In this document: positions 9,062-17,745 of the stretch, one piece after another
Position numbering within the stretch: position 1 is the stretch's first letter
Layout of the letters: each line of letters begins with the position of its first letter
Assembly (NCBI RefSeq): GCF_024213195.1
Contig: NZ_JANAVF010000024.1
Location: 22,401-86,400, forward strand
Origin: Streptomyces sp. TBY4
GTDB taxonomy: Bacteria; Actinomycetota; Actinomycetes; Streptomycetales; Streptomycetaceae
Direction of reading: 5' to 3'
Length of the DNA stretch: 64,000 bases
Translations under genes and position numbers: made by a program
Notes under the pieces: generated by a model
What the model was told of the DNA's origin: nothing
Database searches by the model: none
Seen by the model: only the letters and a program-made list of their open reading frames with translations

Positions 9062-9079
9062 ATACGTGCTGGCTGGTAT
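9062..9079. promoter_or_regulatory. Candidate GBL-receptor operator (ARE-like) between afsA and receptor
   Basis: ATACGTGCTGGCTGGTAT is an imperfect 18-bp palindrome with ATAC/GTAT ends. It resembles autoregulatory elements bound by ArpA/MmfR-type receptors and sits between the divergent afsA and receptor genes. Related sequences occur at 10000, 12203 and 41239. Binding by the adjacent receptor is inferred. Confidence 0.7.
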
Positions 9080-9163
9080 AATTTGCAACGGCTGTTTTCG
9101 GTGACATGCTCGTACCTCCGAGGAGGTGCATGATTGGCCGCCAGGATCATGGAAGGAGCGAGG

Positions 9164-9865
9164 GTGTCCCAGAAGGAGGCTTCCCGGCGAACCCGGCAGC
9201 TCATCGTCGAGACTGCGGGCGCCGTGTTTGCGGAGAAGGGCTTCAACGGGGCCACGATCGCGGACGTGTATCAGCGTCTCGGGCTCACCAAGGGCGCCTT
9301 CTACTACTACTTCACGGGCAAGGAAGAGCTGGCCCAGGCCGTGCTGGCCGGCCAGATCGACACGATCGGCTTCCCTCTGGTCCCGCGGAGCACCCGGCTC
9401 CAGGAGCTGATCGACAAGGGGATGCTCTTCGCCGTCCACATCCGCAGCGACCCGATCCTGCAGGGAAGCCTCAGGCTCTCCCTCGAACGGGGAAGCCATC
9501 ACGTGGACCGGCTGCGCCCCTACCAGGACTGGATCGCGCACAACCGTTTCGGGCTGGGCCAGGCCAAGGAGTGCGGTGAGCTCTACGCCCACGTCGATCT
9601 CGACGCGGTGGCCCACCTGTTCGTCGGCGCCTTCACGGGAGTCCAGGTGCTCTCCGAGGTGCTGACCGACTGGGAGGACCTGGAGATGCGGGTGTCCGTG
9701 CTGCTCAAGCACATCATGCCGATCATCGCGCTGCCGACCGTGCTGGCCGAGCTGGACATGGCACCCGGCCGGGCCGACCGGGTCGTGGTCGACCTGGAGA
9801 AATACCTGCGCGAGCAGGCGGAGGCCGCGGCCGAGTCCGAGGAGCAGGCCGAGGTCCAGGCCTAG
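9164..9865 (+). CDS. Gamma-butyrolactone receptor, TetR family (ScbR/ArpA type)
   Basis: This TetR-family repressor of about 233 aa begins VSQKEASRRTRQLIVETA. Its HTH is FNGATIADVYQRLGLTKGAFYYYF, matching GBL receptors; the C-terminal half is the ligand/dimer domain. It should bind an operator and release it when the AfsA-derived butyrolactone accumulates. GTG at 9164 is preferred (GGAAGGAGCGAGG upstream, and the distance to RTRQ fits the family). ATG 9149 and TTG 9134, the latter behind AGGAGG, are alternatives. It is divergent from afsA and followed by a strong nested hairpin. Confidence 0.92.
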   Translation: MSQKEASRRTRQLIVETAGAVFAEKGFNGATIADVYQRLGLTKGAFYYYFTGKEELAQAVLAGQIDTIGFPLVPRSTRLQELIDKGMLFAVHIRSDPILQGSLRLSLERGSHHVDRLRPYQDWIAHNRFGLGQAKECGELYAHVDLDAVAHLFVGAFTGVQVLSEVLTDWEDLEMRVSVLLKHIMPIIALPTVLAELDMAPGRADRVVVDLEKYLREQAEAAAESEEQAEVQA

Positions 9866-9890
9866 GTCCGGATCCCGTACCCCGGGACCC

Positions 9891-9954
9891 TCCGGGCCGC
9901 ACGCTGTTCCCGCCGGGCGTCATGGACGCCCGGCGGAGCCGTGTGCGGCCCGGA
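9891..9954. terminator. Nested hairpins downstream of receptor gene
   Basis: An outer pair TCCGGGCCGCAC (9891-9902) with GTGCGGCCCGGA (9943-9954) encloses a perfect 11-bp stem CGCCGGGCGTC/GACGCCCGGCG with loop ATG (9911-9935). There is no T-tract, as usual for Streptomyces terminators. Confidence 0.7.
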
Positions 9955-9999
9955 TTCGACGTTACGGGCCACCACATCAGAACTTCCGATGACTGTTGC

Positions 10000-10017
10000 C
10001 TACCTTCATGCAGGTTT
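10000..10017. promoter_or_regulatory. Candidate ARE-like operator before the adenylating-protein gene
   Basis: CTACCTTCATGCAGGTTT matches the outer and inner bases of the 18-bp MARE/ARE type (ATACCTTC....GCAGGTAT as I recall it) with end mismatches. It lies 62 bp before the ATG at 10079, in the promoter position of the first biosynthetic operon. Confidence 0.55.
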
Positions 10018-10078
10018 GTTTCCATGGGCTCGGCCCCGAGCCACATACGAGGCTCTTGACCGACCACGGAGAAGCCAC

Positions 10079-11692
10079 ATGATCAAGCTCGATGACATCC
10101 GCCGGTACGCGGCGGGCGGCGCGACGCGGGATGCCTTGGTCGACGGCCAGGTGCGGCTGACCTGGGGCCAGTTCGCCGAGACCGTGGAGCGGACGGCGGC
10201 CGGGCTCACCGAGCACCTGCCCCAGGAGGGTGCGGTCCGGGCGGTCTTCCTCGCCGGGAACAGCTGGCAGCTCACCGTCGCGATGAGCGCCTGCGCCACC
10301 CTCGGCGTCTCCTGCACCGGTCTCGATCCGCAGAGCGGCACGGACGATCTGGGCCAGGTGCTCTCCTGGCTGGAGCCGTCCGTGGTCTTCGTGACCTCGG
10401 AGCACCGCGCCACCCTCGACCAGCTCGTATGGCCCAGCGGCCCGCAGGCCGTGCACGTCCTCCTGGACGGGGTCACGGCTCCCGGCGCCCCGGCCGCCCC
10501 CGGCCGGCACCAGGCCCTCAACTTCGACCTGCTGACCTCGGCCGAACCCCTGCGCACCCTGCCGGCGCCCCGGCCGTACGAGTCCTTCGCGGTCGCCGGG
10601 CACACCGGGGGCCCCTCCAGGATCGCCGTGCGCCGTACCCCCTCCGAGGGCCGCCACCTGGTCGACCTCGTCGACGAGTTCGGGCTCAGCCGGGACGACG
10701 TGCACCTGGCCTCCGCGCCGCCGACCGAGCCCACGGCGCTGGCGCTGGCCCGCACGATGCTGGGCATCGGCGCCACCGTCGTCCTCGCGGACGGGGCCGG
10801 CCCCGAGACCCTGACCTCCCTGCTGGTCACCGAGCGGGTCAGCACCGGCGTCATCACCCCCTCGGCCCTGCACGGAGTGCTCGGACTGCCGGAGACCGCC
10901 GAACCCTCGCCGCGCACCCGCCACCTGCGGTTCCTCCTCACCCCAGGCGCCCACTTGGGCCGGTGGACCGTCAACAAGGCCTGGGAGCGGCTCGGCCCGG
11001 TGCTGCACACCGCGCTGTCCAGCGCGGAGACCGGACTGACCGCCGTCATGGGCCCCGAGGAGCTGCTCGTCTCGCCGCCGCGCTCGGGCCACACCACGCT
11101 CGGCACCACCGTCGCCGTCCTCGGCCAGGACGGGCAGCCGGTGCCCCAGGGGGAGAGCGGACGCCTCGCCTTCGCGGGCCACCAGGTCATGGACGCCTAC
11201 CTGGACGGCGAGACACAGGCCGCCGAACTGGACCTCGGCTGGGGCACGGAGCGCTTCCTGGTCACCGACGAGTCCGGGTACGTGGACGAGACCGGCCGGC
11301 TGCTGGTCACCGGGCGGGTCACCGACGTGCCCGTGGTGGTCCGCGATTCGGCGGTCGACACCGAGCTCTTCCGGCTGGAGTCGGACCTGCTCAACCTGCC
11401 CTGCCTGCGCGACACCGCCGTCATGCGGGTCAGCAGCCCGGTGCTGGGCGACGCGATCGTGGTCCCCTTCATCGCCGTGGCGGTCGGCCGCGAGGCCACC
11501 GGGTACCAGGCGCTCAGCGCAGCCTGCGCCCGCCGGGTGCCCTCGCTGCCCGCGCACGTCATCGCGGTCGACACCATCCCGTACAGCCCGACGGGCCGGA
11601 TCCGCACCGGGGACCTGCTCGACGCGGTGCTGCCCATCATCACTCTGAACCTGCAGCTTGAGCAGTCGATGCAACAGGAGATGTCCGCGTGA
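10079..11692 (+). CDS. Degenerate ANL adenylate-forming family protein
   Basis: This 537-aa protein has the overall AMP-binding fold but eroded motifs. The A3 loop reads AVAGHTGGPSRIAV instead of TSGTTGxPK, A5 reads SSAETGLTAVM instead of YGxTE, and the A10 lysine position reads SPTGRIRTGD (Arg). The hinge Asp is kept in VTGRVTDVPVV. Adenylation activity is therefore doubtful; it may bind a substrate or partner, or act structurally. Start ATG 10079 (MIKLDDIRRYAAGG) follows GGAG. It is translationally coupled (GTGA) to the next gene, which resembles its own C-terminal subdomain. Confidence 0.75.
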   Translation: MIKLDDIRRYAAGGATRDALVDGQVRLTWGQFAETVERTAAGLTEHLPQEGAVRAVFLAGNSWQLTVAMSACATLGVSCTGLDPQSGTDDLGQVLSWLEPSVVFVTSEHRATLDQLVWPSGPQAVHVLLDGVTAPGAPAAPGRHQALNFDLLTSAEPLRTLPAPRPYESFAVAGHTGGPSRIAVRRTPSEGRHLVDLVDEFGLSRDDVHLASAPPTEPTALALARTMLGIGATVVLADGAGPETLTSLLVTERVSTGVITPSALHGVLGLPETAEPSPRTRHLRFLLTPGAHLGRWTVNKAWERLGPVLHTALSSAETGLTAVMGPEELLVSPPRSGHTTLGTTVAVLGQDGQPVPQGESGRLAFAGHQVMDAYLDGETQAAELDLGWGTERFLVTDESGYVDETGRLLVTGRVTDVPVVVRDSAVDTELFRLESDLLNLPCLRDTAVMRVSSPVLGDAIVVPFIAVAVGREATGYQALSAACARRVPSLPAHVIAVDTIPYSPTGRIRTGDLLDAVLPIITLNLQLEQSMQQEMSA

Positions 11693-12072
11693 ACCTGCCC
11701 TCCTTCGACGACCCGTCCTACGACGAAGTGCTGGTGGAGGACTTCGAGACGGCCTTCTTCGCACTCGAACTCGAACTCCTCGACCTGCCCTGCGTCCAGG
11801 ACGTCACGGTGATGCGCACCCGGCTGCCCGAGGTGGGCGAGACGCTGGTGGTGGCCTTCGTACCGCTGGCGGAGGAGGACCAGGAGGCCGGCGGGCGCCA
11901 GGCCGCGCTGGCCGCCTGCGAACGGCGCATGCCGTGGGTGCTCTCGCACGCGGTGGCCGTGGACGCGATCCCGCGCGCGGCCGACGGGTCGGTGCGCACG
12001 GGCGTCCTGATCGACCGTCTGCTGCCGCAGATCGCCAGGGACCTTCTCTCGCCGATGGAGATGTCCGACTAG
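11689..12072 (+). CDS. Stand-alone ANL C-terminal-subdomain-like protein
   Basis: This 127-aa protein has segments LLDLPCVQDVTVMRTRLP and AVAVDAIPRAADGSVRTG. They parallel LLNLPCLRDTAVMRVSSP and VIAVDTIPYSPTGRIRTG in the C-terminus of the preceding gene. It thus looks like a duplicated AMP-binding C-terminal subdomain without an N-terminal domain, again lacking the A10 lysine. Start GTG overlaps the upstream TGA. It may pair with the upstream protein. Function unknown. Confidence 0.7.
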   Translation: MNLPSFDDPSYDEVLVEDFETAFFALELELLDLPCVQDVTVMRTRLPEVGETLVVAFVPLAEEDQEAGGRQAALAACERRMPWVLSHAVAVDAIPRAADGSVRTGVLIDRLLPQIARDLLSPMEMSD

Positions 12073-12108
12073 TCCACTCCGCAGAACCCGCTGACAGCGC
12101 GAAGCAGT

Positions 12109-12156
12109 GACATACCTGTGGCCATGCCCTCTCTGGGGCATGGCCACAGGTATGTC
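12109..12156. terminator. Perfect 21-bp inverted repeat
   Basis: Arms at 12109-12129 and 12136-12156 are exact reverse complements of 21 bp around the loop TCTCTG. The tips read GACATACC and GGTATGTC. It sits between the stop at 12072 and the LysR promoter and most simply is a strong bidirectional terminator. The ends also resemble operator half-sites. Confidence 0.65.
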
Positions 12157-12202
12157 GGCTACCGTACCGAGCGCGTGGACGACTGCTCCCCATACTGCAA
12201 TT

Positions 12203-12220
12203 ATACGTGCACCGTGGTAT
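12203..12220. promoter_or_regulatory. Candidate ARE-like operator before the LysR gene
   Basis: ATACGTGCACCGTGGTAT shares ATACGTGC and TGGTAT with the afsA-receptor site at 9062. It lies 48 bp upstream of the GTG at 12268 in an AT-richer promoter region, suggesting GBL-receptor control of the regulator. Confidence 0.68.
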
Positions 12221-12267
12221 GTTTCTACTCTCCGGGGCTTTTGGCCTCGCAGAAGGGAGCCCCTGCC

Positions 12268-12546
12268 GTGCAGTTCCAGCAGTTACGCTCGTTCCGCGAA
12301 GTGGCCGCCGAGATGAGCTTCACTCGTGCCGCCCGAAACCTCCATTACTCGCAACCCAGCGTCACCGCCCACATCAAGAACCTCGAGGACTACATCGGGG
12401 CCGAGCTGTTCCATCGCGCCGGCGGCCGCGTCGAGCTCACCGAGGCGGGCATGCGACTGCTGCCGCACGTCGAGAAGATCATCTTGATCGCGGAGACCGC
12501 CTGTATCGACGCCGCCTCCGCCGGCCGTTCCCGTCCCGCCGCCTGA
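12268..12546 (+). CDS. HTH-only LysR-type regulator with a TTA codon
   Basis: This 92-aa protein holds only the LysR winged-helix domain (FTRAARNLHYSQPSVTAHIK, then ELFHRAGGRVELTEAG and the start of the linker helix). The effector domain of about 200 aa is absent and no remnant follows. GTG at 12268 is preceded by GAAGGGAG. Codon 6 is TTA, the rare leucine codon read by the bldA tRNA and typical of pathway regulators. With the ARE-like site upstream, it is a likely cluster switch. It may be a truncated gene or a genuine mini-regulator. Confidence 0.82.
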   Translation: MQFQQLRSFREVAAEMSFTRAARNLHYSQPSVTAHIKNLEDYIGAELFHRAGGRVELTEAGMRLLPHVEKIILIAETACIDAASAGRSRPAA

Positions 12547-12885
12547 CCGGCCGCCCGGACGTCCATTCTCTTCTGCATTCGACCCGACCGCGTATCCAAA
12601 TCTCCTGGATCGAGGTCGGGTCATAGTTTTGCCCGGGTATTCGGAATTCATTGTTCCGCCATATTGGGACGCGTGGCCGCCCATTATTCGCAAGGTCAAC
12701 CCATTTTCTTCTCCTGGTTGTTGACGTGCCGTCCGGAAACGTGATGGCGACAGGGTTGGCGTGGATGGGCAATTGTTCGTGCGCGACCCCGCAAGAGCGG
12801 ATGGACGTCCGAACCTACGCTCGGATCAATCGAACTGCGCGCCCGGCAGCGGTCGCTCGTAGCACCCCTGGAGAGGAGAACCGAA
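12547..12885 (+). other. 339-bp non-coding leader before the HpaB gene
   Basis: This interval is notably AT-richer than its surroundings and carries no convincing gene. It holds a possible -35 (TTGACG near 12719) but no clear -10 that I can assign. The frames crossing it in either direction show no family resemblance. It probably contains the promoter and 5' leader of the 12886 operon. Confidence 0.5.
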
Positions 12886-14424
12886 ATGGGTCAGGTCCCG
12901 CTGGTGGATCAGTCGGCCGACGAGGCGCCGAACGACCTCATGACGGGCGACTCCTACCTGGAGAGCCTGCGTGACGGTCGCCAGGTCTTCGTGGACGGCG
13001 AGTTCGTGAAGGACGTGACGACGCACCCGGCCTTCGCCAACGCCGCGAGGTCGATCGCGCACCTCTACGACGCGCTCCACCACCCGGACACCAAGGACCT
13101 GATGACAACGGTGGACCGGTACACGGGCTACCGCGTCCACCGGTTCTTCACCCCGGCGCACTCGCCCGAGGAACTCCTCAGGGCCCGTGACGCCATCGAG
13201 CACTGGGCTCGCCTGGGCTACGGCTTCATGAACCGCACACCCGACTACAACGCGTCGTTCATGGCCGGCCTCGCGGTCACCCACGACTTCTACGAGCCCT
13301 TCGGCGACAACGCCCGTGCCTGGTACGAGAAGTACGCCCGCCAGGGCCTCTCGGTCAGTCACGCGATCGTCAGCCCACCGGTCGACCGCGCCAGATCCTC
13401 GCACGAGATCCGCGACGTCCACCTGAAGGTCGTCGAGGAGCGCGTGGACGGCATCGTCGTCGAGGGCGCCAGGCTCATGGCCACCGCCTCGGCCCTGACC
13501 AACGTCGCCTTCGTCGGCCAGAGCCACGTGTCCGACCTGGACACCGGCACGGCCGACGACATGGCGCTGGCCTTCATGGCCCCGCTGAACACCCCCGGCA
13601 TGAAGGTCGTCTGCCGCACTTCTTACGAGTCCAAGGCCACCAGCCCGTTCGACAACCCGCTCTCCAGCCGGTTCGACGAGAACGACGCGGTGCTGGTCTT
13701 CGACAACGTGTTCATCCCGTGGGAGAGCGTCCTGATCCACCGGGACACCGAGAGGATCCACCAGTGCTTCCCGCACTCCGACCTGCTCTCCCGCGGCTAC
13801 TTCCAGGGCGCGATCCGCAGGTCGGTCAAGCTCCAGTTCATGGCGGGCATCCTCGACCGGGGCACGCGCATCAACGGCACGGACGGCCTCCGCGACGTCC
13901 AGGCCGGCCTCGGCGAGCTGCTCGCCTGGCGCCACCAGACCTGGGCCGTCACCAGCGCCATGGCCCTGGACCCGGAGTCCGGTCCGGCCGGCACGGTCCT
14001 GCCGCGCATGGACTACGCGGCCGGCTACCGGGCGCTCGCACCGCTCAGCTGGGAGCGCACGCACCGCTTCTTCGAGGAGCACCTCGCGGGGGCGCTGCTG
14101 ATGACCCCCTCCAGCGGCAAGGACCTGCAGAACCCCGAGCTGCGTCCGCTGCTCGACCGCTACTACCGCGGCACGGGCGCCACCGCCGAGGAGCGCACGA
14201 AGCTCTTCAAGCTGGCCTGGGACGCAATCGGCACCGAGTTCGGCGCCCGCCACGAGCTGTACGACCTCAATTACACCGACCGCCCCGACCAGGTGCGCCT
14301 GGACACCCTGAACTGGTCCCGCGACGCCGGTCTGCTCGACACCTACGGCGACCTCGTCCAGAAGGCCATGGACGACTACGACCTCGACGGCTGGATCCGC
14401 GGCCGCTGGGCCCAGGAGAACTGA
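12886..14424 (+). CDS. HpaB-family FADH2-dependent aromatic monooxygenase
   Basis: This 512-aa protein matches the 4-hydroxyphenylacetate 3-monooxygenase oxygenase family: N-terminal MTGDSYLESLRDGRQVFVDG, mid-region RSSHEIRDVHLKVVEE, and FDNVFIPWESVLIHRD of the acyl-CoA-dehydrogenase-like fold. Members hydroxylate phenols ortho to the OH using FADH2 from a separate reductase; relatives such as SgcC act on tyrosine units bound to carrier proteins. The likely substrate here is tyrosine, 4-hydroxyphenylpyruvate or a derivative, given the tyrosine-supply genes downstream. Start ATG follows GGAGAGGAG. The partner reductase is the next gene. Confidence 0.9.
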   Translation: MGQVPLVDQSADEAPNDLMTGDSYLESLRDGRQVFVDGEFVKDVTTHPAFANAARSIAHLYDALHHPDTKDLMTTVDRYTGYRVHRFFTPAHSPEELLRARDAIEHWARLGYGFMNRTPDYNASFMAGLAVTHDFYEPFGDNARAWYEKYARQGLSVSHAIVSPPVDRARSSHEIRDVHLKVVEERVDGIVVEGARLMATASALTNVAFVGQSHVSDLDTGTADDMALAFMAPLNTPGMKVVCRTSYESKATSPFDNPLSSRFDENDAVLVFDNVFIPWESVLIHRDTERIHQCFPHSDLLSRGYFQGAIRRSVKLQFMAGILDRGTRINGTDGLRDVQAGLGELLAWRHQTWAVTSAMALDPESGPAGTVLPRMDYAAGYRALAPLSWERTHRFFEEHLAGALLMTPSSGKDLQNPELRPLLDRYYRGTGATAEERTKLFKLAWDAIGTEFGARHELYDLNYTDRPDQVRLDTLNWSRDAGLLDTYGDLVQKAMDDYDLDGWIRGRWAQEN

Positions 14425-14503
14425 CCGTAAAGCCCGCGTACGGACGGGTGCCCGCGGCCCAGGCGCCGAGCGCACCCGTCCGCGCCCAGCAGAGAGGCCC
14501 GGC

Positions 14504-15001
14504 ATGAACCACGACCTGCGCGATGTGATGCGCTCCTTCGCCACCGGGGTCTGCATCGTCAGCACGTACACCGAGAAAGACGGCGTACGCACTCACAACG
14601 CGATCACCGTCAACTCACTCACCTCCGTCTCACTGGAACCGCCGCTGGTTTCCCTGAGCTTCCGGCACGACTCGGAGTTCTTCGTGGAGCTGATGCGCAC
14701 CGGCGTCGTCGGGATCTCGATCCTCGGCGCCGAGGGCGAATCCACCGCCCGCGCGTTCGCGCGCCGACGGCCCGAGCGCGACCGGGCGCTGACCGAGGTG
14801 ACCGGGGTCCCGGGCGAGGCCACCGGGACGCTGCTGTTCGACGCGGCGGCCTGGATGGAGTGCAGCCTCCGCGACCACGTGGTGGCTGGTGACCACGTCA
14901 TGGTCATCGGCGAAGTCCTCGCCATGGGGGCCCGTGAGGCCCAGACCCCCTTGATCTTCCTTCAGGGCGGATTCCACAGATTCGAACTGGAACAGGTGTG
15001 A
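14504..15001 (+). CDS. Flavin reductase (HpaC-like)
   Basis: This 165-aa protein of the flavin-reductase-like FMN-binding family has the start LRDVMRSFATGVCIVST, then AITVNSLTSVSLEPPLVSLSF and the late DHVVAGDHVMVIGEV with the conserved GDH motif. It should use NAD(P)H to make reduced flavin for the HpaB-type oxygenase immediately upstream, and possibly for the acyl-CoA-dehydrogenase-like oxidase at 30.5 kb. Length is normal for the family. Confidence 0.9.
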   Translation: MNHDLRDVMRSFATGVCIVSTYTEKDGVRTHNAITVNSLTSVSLEPPLVSLSFRHDSEFFVELMRTGVVGISILGAEGESTARAFARRRPERDRALTEVTGVPGEATGTLLFDAAAWMECSLRDHVVAGDHVMVIGEVLAMGAREAQTPLIFLQGGFHRFELEQV

Positions 15002-15243
15002 CGTGCGGGCGAAGAAGCCGCCGGGCCACCGGGGCCGTCTCGATGCGTGACCGCAAGAACTCCGCCGCCTGAGCCGGAGTGTCCCACCCCATTGGCCGAC
15101 CGGCTTCACCCCCGCCGTACCGGGGGTGGGCCGGCGGCTTCCACCGAATCCCCGGAGTAGGCGAGGAGGGCCCCGTGATCACGGACAGCAAGGCCGGCGC
15201 ACGACGACCCAGCGCCTTCCACGAATTGATAGGTGACTGACAC

Positions 15244-16788
15244 ATGTCCCGTGGATTCTCGATCGGTATCGTCGGAGGAGGCGCGGCTGCAGTCTGCTTG
15301 ATCGACGCGTTGTCCCGAACAGAGAGCGAACCAGGCAGCCTCACGGTCTTCGAACCGTCACCGCACCTGTGGCGCGGCCGCGCCTACCAGGTGGACACCG
15401 AGACTCTCAAGGTCAACGCGACACCCGACGACATGTCCGTGCGCGCCGGCGACCTCCAGCACTTCGAGAACTGGCTGGAGACGCGGGACAAGATCGTCGG
15501 GGTCCGTACCGGAGTCGACCGGTGGTCCGGAAGCCGCTTCGCGCCCCGCACCGTCTACGGCGAGTACCTGGAGCAGACCGCGTACGCCGCGCTCGGCGAA
15601 CTGCGCCGCCAGGGCTGGCGCGTCGACCTCGTCGGCGAAGGCGTCACCTCCGCCAGCCGGGCCGCCAACCGGGTGCTGCTGCGCACCAGCAGCGGCCGCG
15701 CCCGCGCCTTCGACTACGCCATCCTCTGCGTCGGCGGCGACAGCCCCAAGGACGTCTACGGACTGGCCGGCACCGAGGGCTTCGTCGGGGACCCGTACCC
15801 GATCGTCAGCAAGTTGGCGGACGTCGGCGAGAACGACCACGTCGCCGTCATCGGCAGCGGTCTGACCTCCATCGACATCATCCTGTCCCTGGCCGCCCAG
15901 GGCCACCAGGGCCGCATCAGCCTGCTGTCCCGCCGCGGAGTCCTGCCCGGTGTGCGGCAGAAGGCGGTCCCCTTCGAGCTGCGCCACTTCACCCCGCACC
16001 GGATGGAGGTCTTGGCCACGACCCACCCCGAGGTCACCCTCGAGGACATCGCCACCGTCATGCGGGCCGAGTTCCGCGACATCGGCGCCGACCTCGACGC
16101 GACCGTCGAGGAGATCATCCGGGTCGACCTGGAGGACCCGGTCGACCGGCTGCGCCGGCAGATCGAAGAGGTCGACTCCCCCCACATGGGCCTGCGCATC
16201 CTGCAGCGCGCCGTCCCCGAGACCGGGCCCGACGTCTGGCCGATGCTGCGCGAACAGGACAAGGTCCAGCTGCTGCGCGCCCACTACCGCACGATCATGA
16301 GCCTGTGCTGCCCCATGCCGCCGGGCAGCGCCGGAGTCCTCCTCGAACTCGTCGAGGCGGGCAAGCTCGATATCGTCGCCGGTCTGCAGAACATCACCCC
16401 GAACCCCGAGGCGGGATTCGACGTCGTCACCGCCGAGGGTCACAACTTCACGGCCGACCGTGTCATCAGTGCCGTGAACGCCTCCGAGGGGCGCATCCCC
16501 ACCAGCGCCGCGCCCCTGGTCACCTCGCTCATGCGCAGCCGCGTCGCCAGCCGACACCCCCACGGCGGCCTGCACATCGCCCGGCCGACCAGCCAGCTGA
16601 CGACCAACGGCAGATCCGACCCGCGCCTGTACGGGCTCGGCAACATCGCCGCGGGCTCGCTCTTCTTCACCTTCGGCATCCCCTCGCTGGTCGACCGCAG
16701 CCAGGACATCGTCGGCGCGATCCTGCAGCACGCCGAGACCGTCGCGGCCGCGAGCCGGGAGAACGAGGAAGTCCTGCTCACGGTCTAG
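15244..16788 (+). CDS. FAD/NAD(P)-binding oxidoreductase
   Basis: This 514-aa protein has an N-terminal dinucleotide site GIVGGGAAAVCLIDAL, a second Rossmann motif VAVIGSGLTSIDIIL about 200 residues in, and a late YGLGNIAAGSLFFTFGIPS segment. It matches the FAD-NAD(P)-binding family seen in some natural-product and siderophore N- or C-oxygenases. The reaction is unknown; hydroxylation or oxidation of the aromatic intermediate is a guess. A 242-bp gap separates it from the flavin reductase; I see no gene in that gap. Confidence 0.82.
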   Translation: MSRGFSIGIVGGGAAAVCLIDALSRTESEPGSLTVFEPSPHLWRGRAYQVDTETLKVNATPDDMSVRAGDLQHFENWLETRDKIVGVRTGVDRWSGSRFAPRTVYGEYLEQTAYAALGELRRQGWRVDLVGEGVTSASRAANRVLLRTSSGRARAFDYAILCVGGDSPKDVYGLAGTEGFVGDPYPIVSKLADVGENDHVAVIGSGLTSIDIILSLAAQGHQGRISLLSRRGVLPGVRQKAVPFELRHFTPHRMEVLATTHPEVTLEDIATVMRAEFRDIGADLDATVEEIIRVDLEDPVDRLRRQIEEVDSPHMGLRILQRAVPETGPDVWPMLREQDKVQLLRAHYRTIMSLCCPMPPGSAGVLLELVEAGKLDIVAGLQNITPNPEAGFDVVTAEGHNFTADRVISAVNASEGRIPTSAAPLVTSLMRSRVASRHPHGGLHIARPTSQLTTNGRSDPRLYGLGNIAAGSLFFTFGIPSLVDRSQDIVGAILQHAETVAAASRENEEVLLTV

Positions 16789-16870
16789 TCCCGCGCACGC
16801 CGCGGCCGCCGCCCGCACCCGTATCCGTACCGCTACCGGAGAACGATCCGGAGATGAGGACCCCCCGAGC

Positions 16871-17683
16871 ATGAGCGTCACCGAGACCGACCGGCCCGCC
16901 TACCTGGCGGACACGCACACCGGCCTGCCGATCCCCGGCGAGCCGGTCTTCACCACCCACGAGGAGACGCGCCGCCACCGCAAGCAGCGGCTCGCCGCAG
17001 CCCTGCGGCTCTTCGGCAAGTACGGCTTCGGCGAGGGCATCTCGGGCCACATCTCGGTCCGCGACCCGGAGCACGAGGACCGCTTCTGGGTGAACCCCTT
17101 CGGCGTCTCCTTCAACCTGGTCCGCGTCGCCGACCTGATCTGCGTCGACTCCGCCGGCAACGTCGTGGAGGGGAAGCACCGGGTCAACCCGAGTGCCTTC
17201 GTCATCCACTCGGCCATCCACGAGATGCAGCCGGGGGCCACGGCGGCCGCCCACGGCCACACCGCGCACTCCCGCGCGCTGGGCGCCCTGGGCCGCCTGC
17301 TGGACCCCATCGACCAGGAATCCGCGGCCTTCTACAACCGTCAGGTCCTCTACGAGGAGTACGAGGGCCCCTCGGTCTCCGCCGAACTCGGCCGCGACAT
17401 CGCGGAGAAGCTCGGCGACAACCGCGCGATCCTGCTGCGCCACCACGGCCTGATAACCGTCGGTGGATCGCTCGACGAGGCCGTGCACTGGTTCTTCACC
17501 TACGACAGCTGCGCCCAGGTGCAGCTGCTCGCCCGGGCGGCGGGCACGCCCAAGAGCTTCAGCCACGAGCAGGCCGTGGCCGCGGGGGACGGATTCGGCA
17601 ACGAGCAGCTGGGCTGGTTCAGCTTCCAGCTGCTCTGGGACGAGATCGTCCGCGAGCAGCCGGACTTCCTGGAAGAGGACTAG
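16871..17683 (+). CDS. Class II aldolase/adducin-family protein
   Basis: This 270-aa protein has the class II aldolase fold: GEGISGHISVRDPE near the N-terminus, the metal-binding pair in AAAHGHTAHSRAL and the late His in LLRHHGLITVG. Members cleave or form C-C bonds of sugar phosphates or act as decarboxylases with a divalent metal. In this operon it may perform a retro-aldol, aldol or decarboxylation step on an aryl-pyruvate-like intermediate (inferred). Confidence 0.85.
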   Translation: MSVTETDRPAYLADTHTGLPIPGEPVFTTHEETRRHRKQRLAAALRLFGKYGFGEGISGHISVRDPEHEDRFWVNPFGVSFNLVRVADLICVDSAGNVVEGKHRVNPSAFVIHSAIHEMQPGATAAAHGHTAHSRALGALGRLLDPIDQESAAFYNRQVLYEEYEGPSVSAELGRDIAEKLGDNRAILLRHHGLITVGGSLDEAVHWFFTYDSCAQVQLLARAAGTPKSFSHEQAVAAGDGFGNEQLGWFSFQLLWDEIVREQPDFLEED

Positions 17684-17745
17684 CCCGCGCTCGTCCCGCG
17701 TCCGACACCACCCCGCGAGAAGTACCCAGGAAGAAGAGGCACGCC

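Noticed and set aside
12651..12974. 107-aa ORF in the HpaB leader region
   Set aside because: Overlaps the HpaB start, lacks a ribosome site and has no recognisable domain.
12826..14592. 588-aa minus-strand open frame opposite the HpaB gene
   Set aside because: Val/Gly/Asp-rich antisense shadow typical of high-GC coding DNA; the plus-strand HpaB motifs are unambiguous.
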